From contig MLAK01000673.1 of assembly GCA_001839685.1 (NCBI GenBank), positions 962-64,961 of the forward strand: DNA of 64,000 bases. The letters run 5' to 3'. The notes under the pieces are model-generated. The model was given only the letters and a program-made list of their open reading frames with translations. It was not told the origin of the DNA and ran no database searches. This document shows positions 41,601-50,051 of the stretch, in pieces (positions within the stretch are counted from its first letter, which is position 1; every line of letters starts with the position of its first letter). The DNA is from Tritrichomonas foetus. Lineage: Eukaryota > Parabasalia > Tritrichomonadida > Tritrichomonadidae. The translations under genes and the position numbers were made by a program.

Positions 41601-42310
41601 TGCCAATTTTTAGACAATTAGTTTTTTGTGTATGTGCAATGAAACATTTAGAAGCTTTGCCATGCCCACTTAATGCAGGAGTGTTTATTGTCCGAATGAA
41701 ACACTATTTTCAGTATCCAGAAATTGAAAAAACTAAAGAAAATAAAGCTGTACAAAAACTTTATCCAAACTTGCCGTTAATTGTGTGTGACTTTTTAACA
41801 AAACCAACTAGAACGTTTGAAGAAATAAAGAAAATTGGTGACCGAATTTCCAAATTATTTACTGACTCTAAAGTTGTCCGAAATAAAAATACTGAACTGA
41901 AACAATTGGATAGTTGTCAAACTATAAACATGGTTGGATTTGTGGAAAACGAGTTCAACTCACTTGAAGATTTAAATTTTCAAAAAAGAGATGATAAAAC
42001 TGATATACTTCAAAAAATTGTGAAACTCGATTTAACTTATACTTCACAAACAAAAGCTGAAAGAAATATAACAAGATTTGTGGTTGCTTTAGGTAACAAT
42101 CAGATTCAAGAACTCATTCTTTCCTTTGAGATGGATGAAATCGGTAAACAAAAAGCAGAATATATTGTTGGTTTTGTTAATAACCAAGTTAATCTTCTTA
42201 AAATAAAATCTAAGATTCAACTTATCACAGATACATTTGGAAATGTTCACTGTACAAACCAGCATAGATCAAAACTTTCAGTGCAATCTAATGCGAAATA
42301 TTGCAAATAA
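38660..42310 (+). CDS. serpin domain between duplicated CUE-like/Smr modules
   Basis: 1216 residues, ATG start, no signal peptide or membrane segment. The centre (about 460-780) is a serpin: NFIISPTTFLHATAALY, YQIVSLPFETGDLGITIFLP, and FVINHPFLFII (747-757), a full match to the serpin signature, then IRFIGTCTEP. The reactive-loop region, between RLVINP and the signature, is short and lacks the small-residue hinge of inhibitors. The C-terminal part has a CUE-like helix bundle (829-865), an Smr domain (935-1015; FDMHG and PGKGIHS) and a weaker Smr-like unit (from IVKLDLTYTSQ, 1120). The N-terminal part repeats this order: YPLATKKEI against FPLATEEQL, then degenerate Smr-like units at about 112-190 and 268-345. 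Pro-rich FTPPS/FTPPN linkers precede the serpin. Function unknown. Confidence 0.82.
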   Translation: MNSYFTDLNYLYSKYIDIPALVIQAIYDSHDDRSLDDVESVLNSRDSSDFIMESEEAKQLQLVYPLATKKEIDSAISDLNDDMFMSSRLYAKYFIKRETSLFTNLPENVSILKIKKIRIIQSNVIKDAFKNIIKEISQNLKYDEAWFLNSTISNISSIAKTFGFNHVYESKALPGIVIVSIHDYKINNLFSFFNKKKISKLGLEENKIHEISESNSFKRLFEVHSNYDPSVLIKKYIIRKFNLLDTLNSTPCKDIKELTKLKDSDESTGFIIDLSHFDNQSAYKLFKKLFNHIQNHRVAIVHFVFPRFWKGNCTRNSILKFLKNSLEKTQIKVNTQVPCLLKLEFIQLVSPSRTFQFAPPQNYNDIKPKKIPTRPFKFIPPSAVNADDTTPKPNAAADGNPPFFTPPSDAKTSLIFTPPNKVNNDAIPKKKLDFIPPENVNKLQPTFSKKTTNVANRKIYKVLDDIFSVLPEYFKDIRNMDNFIISPTTFLHATAALYSLTNKKSSNSIVKEINYIIQNYNGNFDYKCTVFQKKLRKVSLPETVFVQFNQTKLIPEINKIAKTNLGANFDICDIKLDPHRIQSLVLSTAKIQPKLNMTFVENNEISNIYNSWFTFNNDLIPTHFYVAFNQKLLFSAQKNYQIVSLPFETGDLGITIFLPSTRLTLQRISKELSLNFLLGKFETMTEHYFGKVVMPFIDFEYTSSNATKNVEKMKKLDYVVQTMRLVINPLNSTSPTKGTKSENENIFVINHPFLFIIHEYENQKPTCNIRFIGTCTEPATSSPPPVSPKWPPQFISPSKPETKHESLQSEDSSVGVLKRQHSQPVNLLLVIEKLQNEFPYYSKEVIQKVVEAFTVPNYHGAFNILDQHNPSDFDCNTRKGKLLLLFPLATEEQLEETLLQDFPNEELYINYLNEKIFGNTFGIQIGTTDSIKIKTIVEFDMHGIRPQEIEKQIYNLIIKCDESLVDQIHFIPGKGIHSANMPIFRQLVFCVCAMKHLEALPCPLNAGVFIVRMKHYFQYPEIEKTKENKAVQKLYPNLPLIVCDFLTKPTRTFEEIKKIGDRISKLFTDSKVVRNKNTELKQLDSCQTINMVGFVENEFNSLEDLNFQKRDDKTDILQKIVKLDLTYTSQTKAERNITRFVVALGNNQIQELILSFEMDEIGKQKAEYIVGFVNNQVNLLKIKSKIQLITDTFGNVHCTNQHRSKLSVQSNAKYCK

Positions 42311-42413
42311 AATTTATAAAAACAGTTATTAAGCAACGAAATTGGACTGAGCATTAAAATGGAGTAATATTATTATAAAATAAATTGTGTATAATGGTAT
42401 ATTTTATTAACAC

Positions 42414-43820
42414 TTATTTTTTGTTTTTTATCGTGCTTGACTTTTGTGCTTGTTGGTCGTACAATTGTTTTAATACTGATGAAGATACATCGTCATCTAA
42501 CATAAAAATCGAACTTCTTGAATCTCTTTTGATTTCAGGATGTATTAGAAAGGTTTTCCTTTTTCCTTTTCCTTTCAACTCTATTTCACCCCTTTCTTCA
42601 ATATTAAAGTCCATATTCGCTACTAAATTATAAGTACTTTCGGATATTTGAACAAGCCCAGGAATGCATGTGCTTTGTAACCGTGCAGCGACATTAATTG
42701 GATCTCCTATTATATCAAACATTGGTTTATCAGTTCCAAGTACACCTGCAATTAATGGACCATCTGTATTAATGCCAATTCGAACTTGAAGAGATGAGTT
42801 TAACAAAACATTTAATTCTTCTAATGCCTCGAGACATTGAAGAGCAAATTGAATCATTTGCAAGGCATGTCGTACAGGAATAATCTCTGGAGTAAATAAA
42901 CCAGCAGCAGCCATATAATCATCACCAATTAATTTAATTTTGGTGATTAAATTAAATGTAGAACAGATTTTATCGAAGACTGTGAATATCTTACTTAGAT
43001 TTAGCATGATATCTTTGGTTGATAATGTTGCTGAATATTCAGAGAATTTTTCTATATCAATAAAGATAATGGTTGAAGATTTCACTGTAAAATCAATATT
43101 TTTATCACCTCTATTTAAACGAATAATAATATCTTTGGGAAGAATTTGAAGTAAAATTAGTTCTGCCTGCTTTTTTGCTTCTTCAACAGCTAATCTTTGT
43201 TTTTCCTCTTCAGTCATATCTTTCATGAGAACAGCAAATGTTGTAACCAATCCACTTTCATTTTTAAAGCCAATAACGGATAAATGCAATGGAACTCCTT
43301 TTGAGTCATCAGTATTTCCATTTGCATCGCACTCAAAAACTAATGAAGTCTCCCCTGATTTCATTAAATCAAATACTGAGTATAATCTTTTATTAATTTG
43401 GTATGAAATTAGGAAATTTAAGTCTTGCTCTGGAGTAAATCCAAAAACATCGGTGACAGCAGGATTTACATTTTCGATTACTAAGTCAATATTAACAGAA
43501 ATCATTGCATCATGTGATGCATAAAAAGCTGCATGAGAAGAACTGGAAATCATTTTTTCATTTTTTCGATTATAGAATAATTCGATAAGTTCCGGATTAG
43601 ATACAAAATAAACAGGATCAACTCTTAATATTAAGGTTTTAAAAGCTTTAAATTCCCGATCAAATATTGATAATGTTATATTTTCTACTAAATAGGAGGC
43701 GATCGCTAATATCATAATGGCAATGAAAAATATCATAACAATAACAATATTCAGAGAATTTACTTCTTCAAATTGATTTTCATAGAGATTAATAATGGCC
43801 AAAAAATCATTGCTAAATCT
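42414..43820 (-). CDS. PAS and class III adenylate cyclase half of a receptor cyclase
   Basis: This frame is open directly from an in-frame TAG to its own TAA. The next in-frame ATG is at 43736, just inside a transmembrane helix (MIFFIAIMILAIASYLV). A PAS-like sensor (DLVIENVNPAVTDVFGF) follows, then a helical linker and the cyclase domain: IIFIDIEKFSEYS with the first metal Asp, KIKLIGDDYMAAAGL with the second metal Asp and the adenine-selecting Lys, and FDIIGDPINVAARLQ with the partner Asp, the Asn and the Arg. These residues predict ATP as substrate and a working homodimeric site. Natural partner is the multi-membrane half upstream in the same frame. Confidence 0.85.
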   Translation of the reverse strand, partial: RFSNDFLAIINLYENQFEEVNSLNIVIVMIFFIAIMILAIASYLVENITLSIFDREFKAFKTLILRVDPVYFVSNPELIELFYNRKNEKMISSSSHAAFYASHDAMISVNIDLVIENVNPAVTDVFGFTPEQDLNFLISYQINKRLYSVFDLMKSGETSLVFECDANGNTDDSKGVPLHLSVIGFKNESGLVTTFAVLMKDMTEEEKQRLAVEEAKKQAELILLQILPKDIIIRLNRGDKNIDFTVKSSTIIFIDIEKFSEYSATLSTKDIMLNLSKIFTVFDKICSTFNLITKIKLIGDDYMAAAGLFTPEIIPVRHALQMIQFALQCLEALEELNVLLNSSLQVRIGINTDGPLIAGVLGTDKPMFDIIGDPINVAARLQSTCIPGLVQISESTYNLVANMDFNIEERGEIELKGKGKRKTFLIHPEIKRDSRSSIFMLDDDVSSSVLKQLYDQQAQKSSTIKNKK

Positions 43821-46800
43821 CTAATTGACAATATCAATCAGATAAAGTATTTCGTCACTCTCAATTGAAAAAAGTTGTGGGGAATGATGTATTTCTTTGA
43901 TTTGATTTTTAAAATACGATAATAATCTATTAAATGAAAGGCACTGATAAAATTTCGATGCTAATGTGCATTTCTCATTTTCTTTGAATTCGTCAATTTT
44001 GTCATTATAATTATTAATTCGTGGGATTAGATGATCATCATATCCTTCTTCCATCAGTAATTCCAGTGTTTCATAAATTTTTAAATCATATTCGACTTGT
44101 TTGAAATTAACATCATAGCTAGATATCGGGGAATTATTAATATGTCCTTCGCTCGTATGGAAACCTTCATTCTCTAGCTGATAAAAAAATACAGAATACA
44201 ATGTGTCTCTGGCAAGTTCATATATTAATGATCGCTGAAGTATAGAAAATATGGTGTGCTGAGTAATAATAAGATGATCATTATAATTCACAAGTCCATA
44301 AAAAGATTGCACAATGAAAAGAACAATTACAATTATTGCCATAATCATATTCCAAATCCATGATAAATTCCTGTAAGAATGTGTATTCATACGAGCTGTG
44401 GGAACGGGCCCTTTGGATTCCTTAGCAATCAGGAATTTTGATGCTTTTTTCATTTCTTCGTTTGAAACTCGTATAAGATAGTTACAAAATGATTCTTTAA
44501 CATGAATAATGGCAGATGCCATTAAAATAAGGGCAGGAAGTGAAATGCATCCAATTGCAATGGGAGAAAAAGACCTAAAAAAATTAAAAGCAAATGACTG
44601 ATCAATTTCTTGCATAATCTGAAAATCAAATGTATCCTCCTGATTAGTCGTTCTTTTTGCAAATATTTCTGATAAAGTAAGCTCCAATAATGATAAACCA
44701 GAAAAACTATCTGATTTATCTGATTGACTTGCAATTTTTTTCGTGTTATTAGTAGTGTATACACCAAATAAAGATACAGGACTCGAGGAAAGTAAAGAAG
44801 ATGTGCGATTTTTGATAATATCAGATGTCATTGCCTTAAATCCACCATTAAAAATTCCTTTCCATGATGGTGACAAATATGTAAAGAGATTTAAAATGGT
44901 TTTTTGGTTTCCATAATTTCCATGATATGAGTTACAAAAGTTAGTGTCAAATAACCAGTGTTGTTTTTCTACATCACTATTTACCATCAGAATTAGAGTC
45001 TCATAGATAAATCCACGTAATTGAAAATCTGGAGTTGATCCCATTTCTTTATATACAGGTTTGAGTGTGTCCAAGATAGAACATTCCACTGTATCTACCA
45101 AACTACTTGAAAAGATTCTGTTGAATAAAATAAGATCTTCTTTGTCGTTATTAGAATAGAGTTGATCCATAAAATTGGATAAATCTATAAGTGCTTTATT
45201 GGAGTCATTATAAATCAGATAATCTTGATTTTCTTTTTCATATTTTTGGGAATATGACGAAAAAAATAAGCTTGCAAGATTTATTGACATCCTCTCAAAA
45301 TCGTCAATGACATTAGATAACAGTAAGATATCTTTAAACAAGATTTTATTGGAACCATAACTAAAAATAATCCAGATTGTAATTCCAATAGCATATCCAA
45401 ATGTGAATACAAGCCTAAATATTGCAGCAAACCTAAGTTTTGTTGAAATGGGAATCCCAACAGTATTAAGAGCTTTTTCCATTGTTAATCTTATTTCTCC
45501 TTTGGGCAAGATTTTATTTGCTTCCCCTTTAGTTAGGGATTCAATTGAACTATCTGATGATGTTGCATAAAAATCGGATAGGCTGTCACTAATTTCAAAA
45601 ATGTCCAGTTTTTCTAAAATAATATTGGCTGTTCCAGGAAGAAGCTTCCCAGAGGTATTTACTATTCCATCTTTCAAATAAAATGGAAATGTATGTAAAA
45701 AACTTTTAAACATATTATCAACAAAAGATTTTTGCGTTTTTTCCATTATATTCGATTTGATCAGCCAATTCGTTCCCTCATTAAATTTACATTCTGCATC
45801 AATCAGATATCTGGAATATTCTTGTGCAAATATATAATTATTTGGATATTTTTCAAGAATCTCAGACCATTTAACTTGGGCTGTTTTCGTTGCATAAGCT
45901 ATTCCAGTAAATATAGATGAATTCAGTTCATCTGTATTATTCGCTGCAATCGACCAGAATGTTGTTGAATAACTTATTGTTTCATTTGTTAATAGAGAAA
46001 TCATTTCTAAATCTTCAATAGATTCATCAGATGAATCTGATTCTCTAAGAAAATAAATCCGCTGTAATTGATGAAGAAAAGCACGATTTGAGAAACTTAA
46101 ATTGCATAGTTTTTTACTATAGGCTAAATATTTGTTTAGTTCACCTGTAGTTGAAGGGAAAATTGCAGAAATCCATGCTAAAAGAATCATTAAATCGGAA
46201 TTTGATCGATATTTCAACAACAAATAGTCATTATAGCAAAATGTTAAAACAAGATAACATCCATTTTGAATTCCTGTTTGAAGAAAGAAGAATGAGTCAT
46301 TGTAGCTAATATTTTCATCAGAAAAATATTGATCTTTTCGTTTCTCGAGAAAACTATCATCATTCGATAAAAATTGAATTATATAATTTTGCTTTTTCTT
46401 AATAATAAAGAAATAAATTATGTGCGATATTATGAAAATGCTGAGTGGAATAAAAACATATAACAATGAGGGGATATTTAAATATTCTTTCAATATTGCG
46501 ATAATAGTACAAGTGGTGATAAATACTGGAAGTGAGACTGCAAATGAATTCAAAAAAAGAGAAAAAAATGGTTTTTGATTTAGTGAATTCACTATTGGGA
46601 AGCAAACAAATAAATATGCAATATGCGGCCAGAATTTTGCCCAATTATGAAAAATATCAGTTAATGGCATTAGCATTGAAGGAATTGAAAGGGAAAATAG
46701 AACAACAAAAATAACTTTTGGTCTCCAAACATTGAAGAAAGAAGGTGATAAAAAAGGATTCATCTTTAATATAATTGATGTATATTCAATATTACTGAAA

Positions 46801-47339
46801 ACAATTAAAATGCCAACAAAATGTAGCACTATCCATAATATGGTTAGTGATTCATTAGTTTTTCCATAATATGAAAACGAACTAAAAAATAATACAAAGT
46901 TTGGAATTATTGTTATATTGAATAAAGATCCATGCCAAAATCGTAGAATGTAAAGCCACCATGTCTGAATTTTCCTATGCATTTGATAATGTATTACAAA
47001 AATCATTGTTGTGATGAATGTGAAAGTATTTGAGCAAATTACTATCAATCTCAGGTAATTAGAAAATGATTTTGGCGAATAACCAAGATAAAAGAATTGA
47101 ATAAACACATCAAGGAATGATGAAATCTCAGAATCCGGGAGTAACAAATAATAACAGGAAATGATTATTTGGACAATAATAAAAAATGTTGAAAATAAAC
47201 TGATGAAACCACTTCCAGATAAACGCCGATTTGTTTCGTATAATATTGGTGATAAGTATTGATCCAAAAATGATTTCGAATTAGCATTAGATTTGCAAGA
47301 TGCTGATGATGAACTTAACGAACTAGGCACATTCGACAT
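43821..47339 (-). CDS. multi-membrane sensor half of the receptor adenylate cyclase
   Basis: 1172 codons from the first ATG (MSNVPSSLSSSSASC); the open frame has one further TTG codon. It has about ten hydrophobic helices: a block near residues 45-330, further helices near 655-690, 935-970 and 1010-1040, and a large presumably outside loop. It ends at TAG (43821-43823) after EILYLIDIVN. The same frame continues after the TAG with RFSNDFLAIINLYENQFEEV and the cyclase half, so both halves were one gene of about 1640 codons, the usual size and layout of trichomonad PAS/cyclase receptors. The stop may be a nonsense mutation, sequencing error or readthrough site. Confidence 0.8.
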   Translation of the reverse strand: MSNVPSSLSSSSASCKSNANSKSFLDQYLSPILYETNRRLSGSGFISLFSTFFIIVQIIISCYYLLLPDSEISSFLDVFIQFFYLGYSPKSFSNYLRLIVICSNTFTFITTMIFVIHYQMHRKIQTWWLYILRFWHGSLFNITIIPNFVLFFSSFSYYGKTNESLTILWIVLHFVGILIVFSNIEYTSIILKMNPFLSPSFFNVWRPKVIFVVLFSLSIPSMLMPLTDIFHNWAKFWPHIAYLFVCFPIVNSLNQKPFFSLFLNSFAVSLPVFITTCTIIAILKEYLNIPSLLYVFIPLSIFIISHIIYFFIIKKKQNYIIQFLSNDDSFLEKRKDQYFSDENISYNDSFFFLQTGIQNGCYLVLTFCYNDYLLLKYRSNSDLMILLAWISAIFPSTTGELNKYLAYSKKLCNLSFSNRAFLHQLQRIYFLRESDSSDESIEDLEMISLLTNETISYSTTFWSIAANNTDELNSSIFTGIAYATKTAQVKWSEILEKYPNNYIFAQEYSRYLIDAECKFNEGTNWLIKSNIMEKTQKSFVDNMFKSFLHTFPFYLKDGIVNTSGKLLPGTANIILEKLDIFEISDSLSDFYATSSDSSIESLTKGEANKILPKGEIRLTMEKALNTVGIPISTKLRFAAIFRLVFTFGYAIGITIWIIFSYGSNKILFKDILLLSNVIDDFERMSINLASLFFSSYSQKYEKENQDYLIYNDSNKALIDLSNFMDQLYSNNDKEDLILFNRIFSSSLVDTVECSILDTLKPVYKEMGSTPDFQLRGFIYETLILMVNSDVEKQHWLFDTNFCNSYHGNYGNQKTILNLFTYLSPSWKGIFNGGFKAMTSDIIKNRTSSLLSSSPVSLFGVYTTNNTKKIASQSDKSDSFSGLSLLELTLSEIFAKRTTNQEDTFDFQIMQEIDQSFAFNFFRSFSPIAIGCISLPALILMASAIIHVKESFCNYLIRVSNEEMKKASKFLIAKESKGPVPTARMNTHSYRNLSWIWNMIMAIIVIVLFIVQSFYGLVNYNDHLIITQHTIFSILQRSLIYELARDTLYSVFFYQLENEGFHTSEGHINNSPISSYDVNFKQVEYDLKIYETLELLMEEGYDDHLIPRINNYNDKIDEFKENEKCTLASKFYQCLSFNRLLSYFKNQIKEIHHSPQLFSIESDEILYLIDIVN

Positions 47340-47953
47340 CAAACTTTTTATTCAATTTTCTGAGAAATTTTATTTCATGTTTTCAAAATCATCAAAACTT
47401 CGAGGTTGAAATAAGATTCTGAAGATTTCAAATATTCGATCAGAAATCAAAACGAAAAAAATTTCGTCTCATTTTTTCCCAATTCAAAAAAAGAAAAACA
47501 TCTTTAGAAATAAAATCTTATTCCAATACACAATTCAATTTTCTTTGAAAGATATATCAAAATGGGTTCTTGCATATTGTCAAAATATCTAAGGATATTT
47601 CTCCTTGCTTAATGAAAGAATTATGCAAATTATAAACATATTTGAAATTGTTGAATATATTTCGAAAATCACAGTTTTATATTTCAAAATGTGAAATTCA
47701 TATTTTCGTTTTTCAAGAACATCTCACAACAAGATTACACCTTGAAGATGTTTGCTAAAGAAAATCATTTACAGATTACAATTTGATTCTACAATGAAAT
47801 AGAAAAAGAAAGAAGTAGTGGCATATAGAAATATTTAGCAAACAATTTTTTTTTCTTTACTGGATTTGAACGATCCAGTTGAACAAATTATATCAAGATC
47901 TTTCTATATATTTGTTAACGCAATGCTTTGACCGCATCTCATATGATCACAAA
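47340..47953. other. intergenic, no feature recognised
   Basis: About 600 bp upstream of the cyclase gene and downstream of the Dbf4-like gene. AT-rich; no open frame, RNA gene or element copy was found. Confidence 0.4.
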
Positions 47954-49072
47954 TCAAGATGAGAAGTTTTCAATTTCAGGGAAACTCAGCGCGAGCTCGT
48001 CAACTTCCGAAAACAATTTGGCCACATTTTGTCTATGCTCCAATGAGTTCCTGTGAGCATATTCTTCATGAACCATCTTTTTGCAGATATCGCAGTACCT
48101 CGTTAAAGTGATTTTTTCACGAATCATCTCCTTCTGTTCAGCAATATTATTAGTATTATTAAAAACATTATTACTAACACCATTATTGTCATTATTATTA
48201 TTAGTATTATTATTAACGTTATTATGAAGATTTATATCAACGTGAGGATGATTGATGTTGGTGAAGTGATTAACATTAGGAAGATTGAGAGCATTATTAT
48301 CTTGATGACATGTGAGGTGAGAAGTCGAACAATTCTGATTGTTTTTGGCCTCAATTGATCGTCTTTTTTGTTCACGATAGTAATGGAGAATCCTTTTAAT
48401 TTCTTCGTCGTTTATAAACGGTGAGAAAGTGCAACCTTTCGGAACCGCTTTTTGACGAAGTTCGGGCAATGCATCTAATGCGCAATATATCGGTCTCGCT
48501 TTATGGGAAGCGTCAGCGACAACGATCATCAGTTTCTCGTTGCAATTCGAATTACAAATACTACTACTATTTTGATTCGCATTATTTATCGTATTGTCAA
48601 TGGTAGATTCGTGGGTCAAATTCTGGTGCTGAACTGGCGCGTTTTGTGGTCTGGAGGCGAAGGCCCATGGAATTTGAGCCGAACTGATGACGTGCTGTTT
48701 CTTCCCGTGAATATTATTTTTTCCTTTGATTCTATTGTTTATTCGGGCTGGCGACGTTCCAGCTGACTTACCGTCATTTTTGCAGTTATCGTTGATGATT
48801 ATTATGTCAGTTGCTTGCTTTGGATCTTGAATAATTGAAGCGCCTGAATTCTTAAGAACGTTTTCGGCTGTTTTCTTTGGACCACCATCCGGCAAATCGA
48901 TGAACACCTTCAATCCTTTGAAAAGCAAAGGATCAATTTTCATGTTGATGCTCGTCTGAAAGAGATCATCGGTGTGAATACTTTTTTGTGCCTGCTGAGT
49001 CACCCCCCGCTTAGCCCTTGATCTAGACCTTGGATTAACCTGGAAGAATGAGATCTGTTGTGATTCAATCAT
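47954..49072 (-). CDS. Dbf4-like regulatory subunit of Cdc7 kinase
   Basis: 372 residues, ATG start. Three Dbf4 motifs occur in order. Motif N is BRCT-like (51-92; FKGLKVFIDLPDGGPKKTAE). Motif M (180-219; LMIVVADASHKARPIYCALD then CTFSPF) is like the RPF box of human DBF4. Motif C is the DBF zinc finger (327-346), with spacing C-x2-C-x9-H-x5-H exactly as in DBF4 (YCDICKKMVHEEYAHRNSLE then His). In other eukaryotes the Cdc7-Dbf4 kinase phosphorylates MCM to fire replication origins in S phase. An Asn-rich low-complexity stretch (about 275-312) sits before the finger. The basic N-terminus (PRSRSRAKRG) suits nuclear import. Family assignment is from motif order, as overall identity is low. Confidence 0.78.
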   Translation of the reverse strand: MIESQQISFFQVNPRSRSRAKRGVTQQAQKSIHTDDLFQTSINMKIDPLLFKGLKVFIDLPDGGPKKTAENVLKNSGASIIQDPKQATDIIIINDNCKNDGKSAGTSPARINNRIKGKNNIHGKKQHVISSAQIPWAFASRPQNAPVQHQNLTHESTIDNTINNANQNSSSICNSNCNEKLMIVVADASHKARPIYCALDALPELRQKAVPKGCTFSPFINDEEIKRILHYYREQKRRSIEAKNNQNCSTSHLTCHQDNNALNLPNVNHFTNINHPHVDINLHNNVNNNTNNNNDNNGVSNNVFNNTNNIAEQKEMIREKITLTRYCDICKKMVHEEYAHRNSLEHRQNVAKLFSEVDELALSFPEIENFSS

Positions 49073-49119
49073 CTAAAGCTTCACACAAAAGTGAACCTAT
49101 CCTTCTTTTTTCTAAAAAT

Positions 49120-49266
49120 GGCGCTGAAGGTGAAAAAGAAAATCATCAAATTGAATAAACGTTCTCAAATTATTGAGAGAGGTATTACAAAAAAGGCGCC
49201 TTCGAAAAGCTGGTGATGTAACGGCGCCAAATTTGAATTAACCATTCAATTTGAAAAAATGGCGCC
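49120..49266. promoter_or_regulatory. cluster of four GGCGC(C) sites upstream of the Dbf4-like gene
   Basis: GGCGCT at 49120 and GGCGCC at 49195, 49223 and 49261, that is 48-194 bp upstream of the minus-strand ATG at 49072. The site at 49223 reads TTTGGCGCCG on the minus strand, matching the E2F/DP consensus TTTSGCGC. Such GC hexamers are rare in this AT-rich intergenic DNA. The region serves no other gene. E2F control of S-phase genes is established in other eukaryotes; its use here is inference. Confidence 0.5.
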
Positions 49267-49650
49267 GTTTCTCAAAACAATTCACCTTGTCTATCGTCGA
49301 AATAGGCAATTATGTTAATTAAATTATCGTTAACTGCCTCATTTATTTTGAATATATCGTTTTTTTGCAATCATATTAGCCCAAAATGATCATTTAAATA
49401 TATTGTTTAGTTGAATTATTTGTTTTTTCTTTCTTTTCTCTTTAGAAAAATAACATTCCTTATGTATGATTCATATTTCATATTTCATTTTTGACAAAAA
49501 GAGAATGCTGAATGCAACATTTCGATCTACATTATAACAAATGCTTAATATATATATAAACATATATATAAAGGGAATAACTCTAACTGTAAGAATTGAT
49601 CTCGGTTTTCGATGAAAGTTGATTTGAAATTTCTCTTTTAATGATGTAAA

Positions 49651-49760
49651 TATACCTCTGCACTACGACCAAGCTTGAAAAAAGATTACTCCCAAGTTTG
49701 GTTAATTTTAAAGATGAATTTGAATTTCCGGTTTAAGTTTTGTTCGCAAGGCAGAGGTAC
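49651..49760 (+). mobile_element. MITE-like element, copy 2 (110 bp)
   Basis: Left end TATACCTCTGCA (49651-49662); right end GCAGAGGTAC (49751-49760), with slight decay of the last base. Interior ACGACCAAGCTTGAAAAAAG and TTGGTTAATTTTAAAGATGA parallels copies 1 and 4. Also shares TTGAATTTCC-GTTTAA with copy 3, which lies 116 bp away in inverse orientation. Confidence 0.72.
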
Positions 49761-49876
49761 AGATGTATATATATATATATGCTGATGACAATTATCCTAC
49801 AAAATAACAAACTTCCATTTAATATTAAAAATATTCGGATTCCAACAAACCACACAAATAATTCATTTTTAAACTA

Positions 49877-49992
49877 TATACTTCTGCATTACAACAATAG
49901 GTTAAACTGGAAATTCAAAAACACCTTTGGAATTGAGCAAGCCTGGTATTTATTTAGTTTTTCATCAAGTTTGGTTGAAGTGCAGAGGTATA
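49877..49992 (-). mobile_element. MITE-like element, copy 3 (116 bp), inverted
   Basis: Left end TATACTTCTGCA (49877) and right end TGCAGAGGTATA (49981-49992). Its interior matches copies 1, 2 and 4 only when read on the minus strand (CAACCAAACTTGATGAAAAA, then GCTCAATTCCAAAGG and TTGAATTTCCAGTTTAA). Together with copy 2 it forms an inverted pair that could fold into a long hairpin if transcribed. Confidence 0.7.
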
Positions 49993-50051
49993 TAGTTAAC
50001 TAATGCGCCAAGAAAGAAAATTAAAGAGAATGTATGAAGCCAATTTTTTTA

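Noticed and set aside
11309..43823. TAG reassigned as a sense codon
   Set aside because: Two large genes have an in-frame TAG, but DAW1 (17336) and DnaJ (52560) both end with TAG at their natural C-termini, so TAG is a working stop here.
48135..48240. AAT/ATT microsatellite as an independent repeat
   Set aside because: It is in frame and encodes the Asn-rich insert of the Dbf4-like protein, so it is described with that gene.
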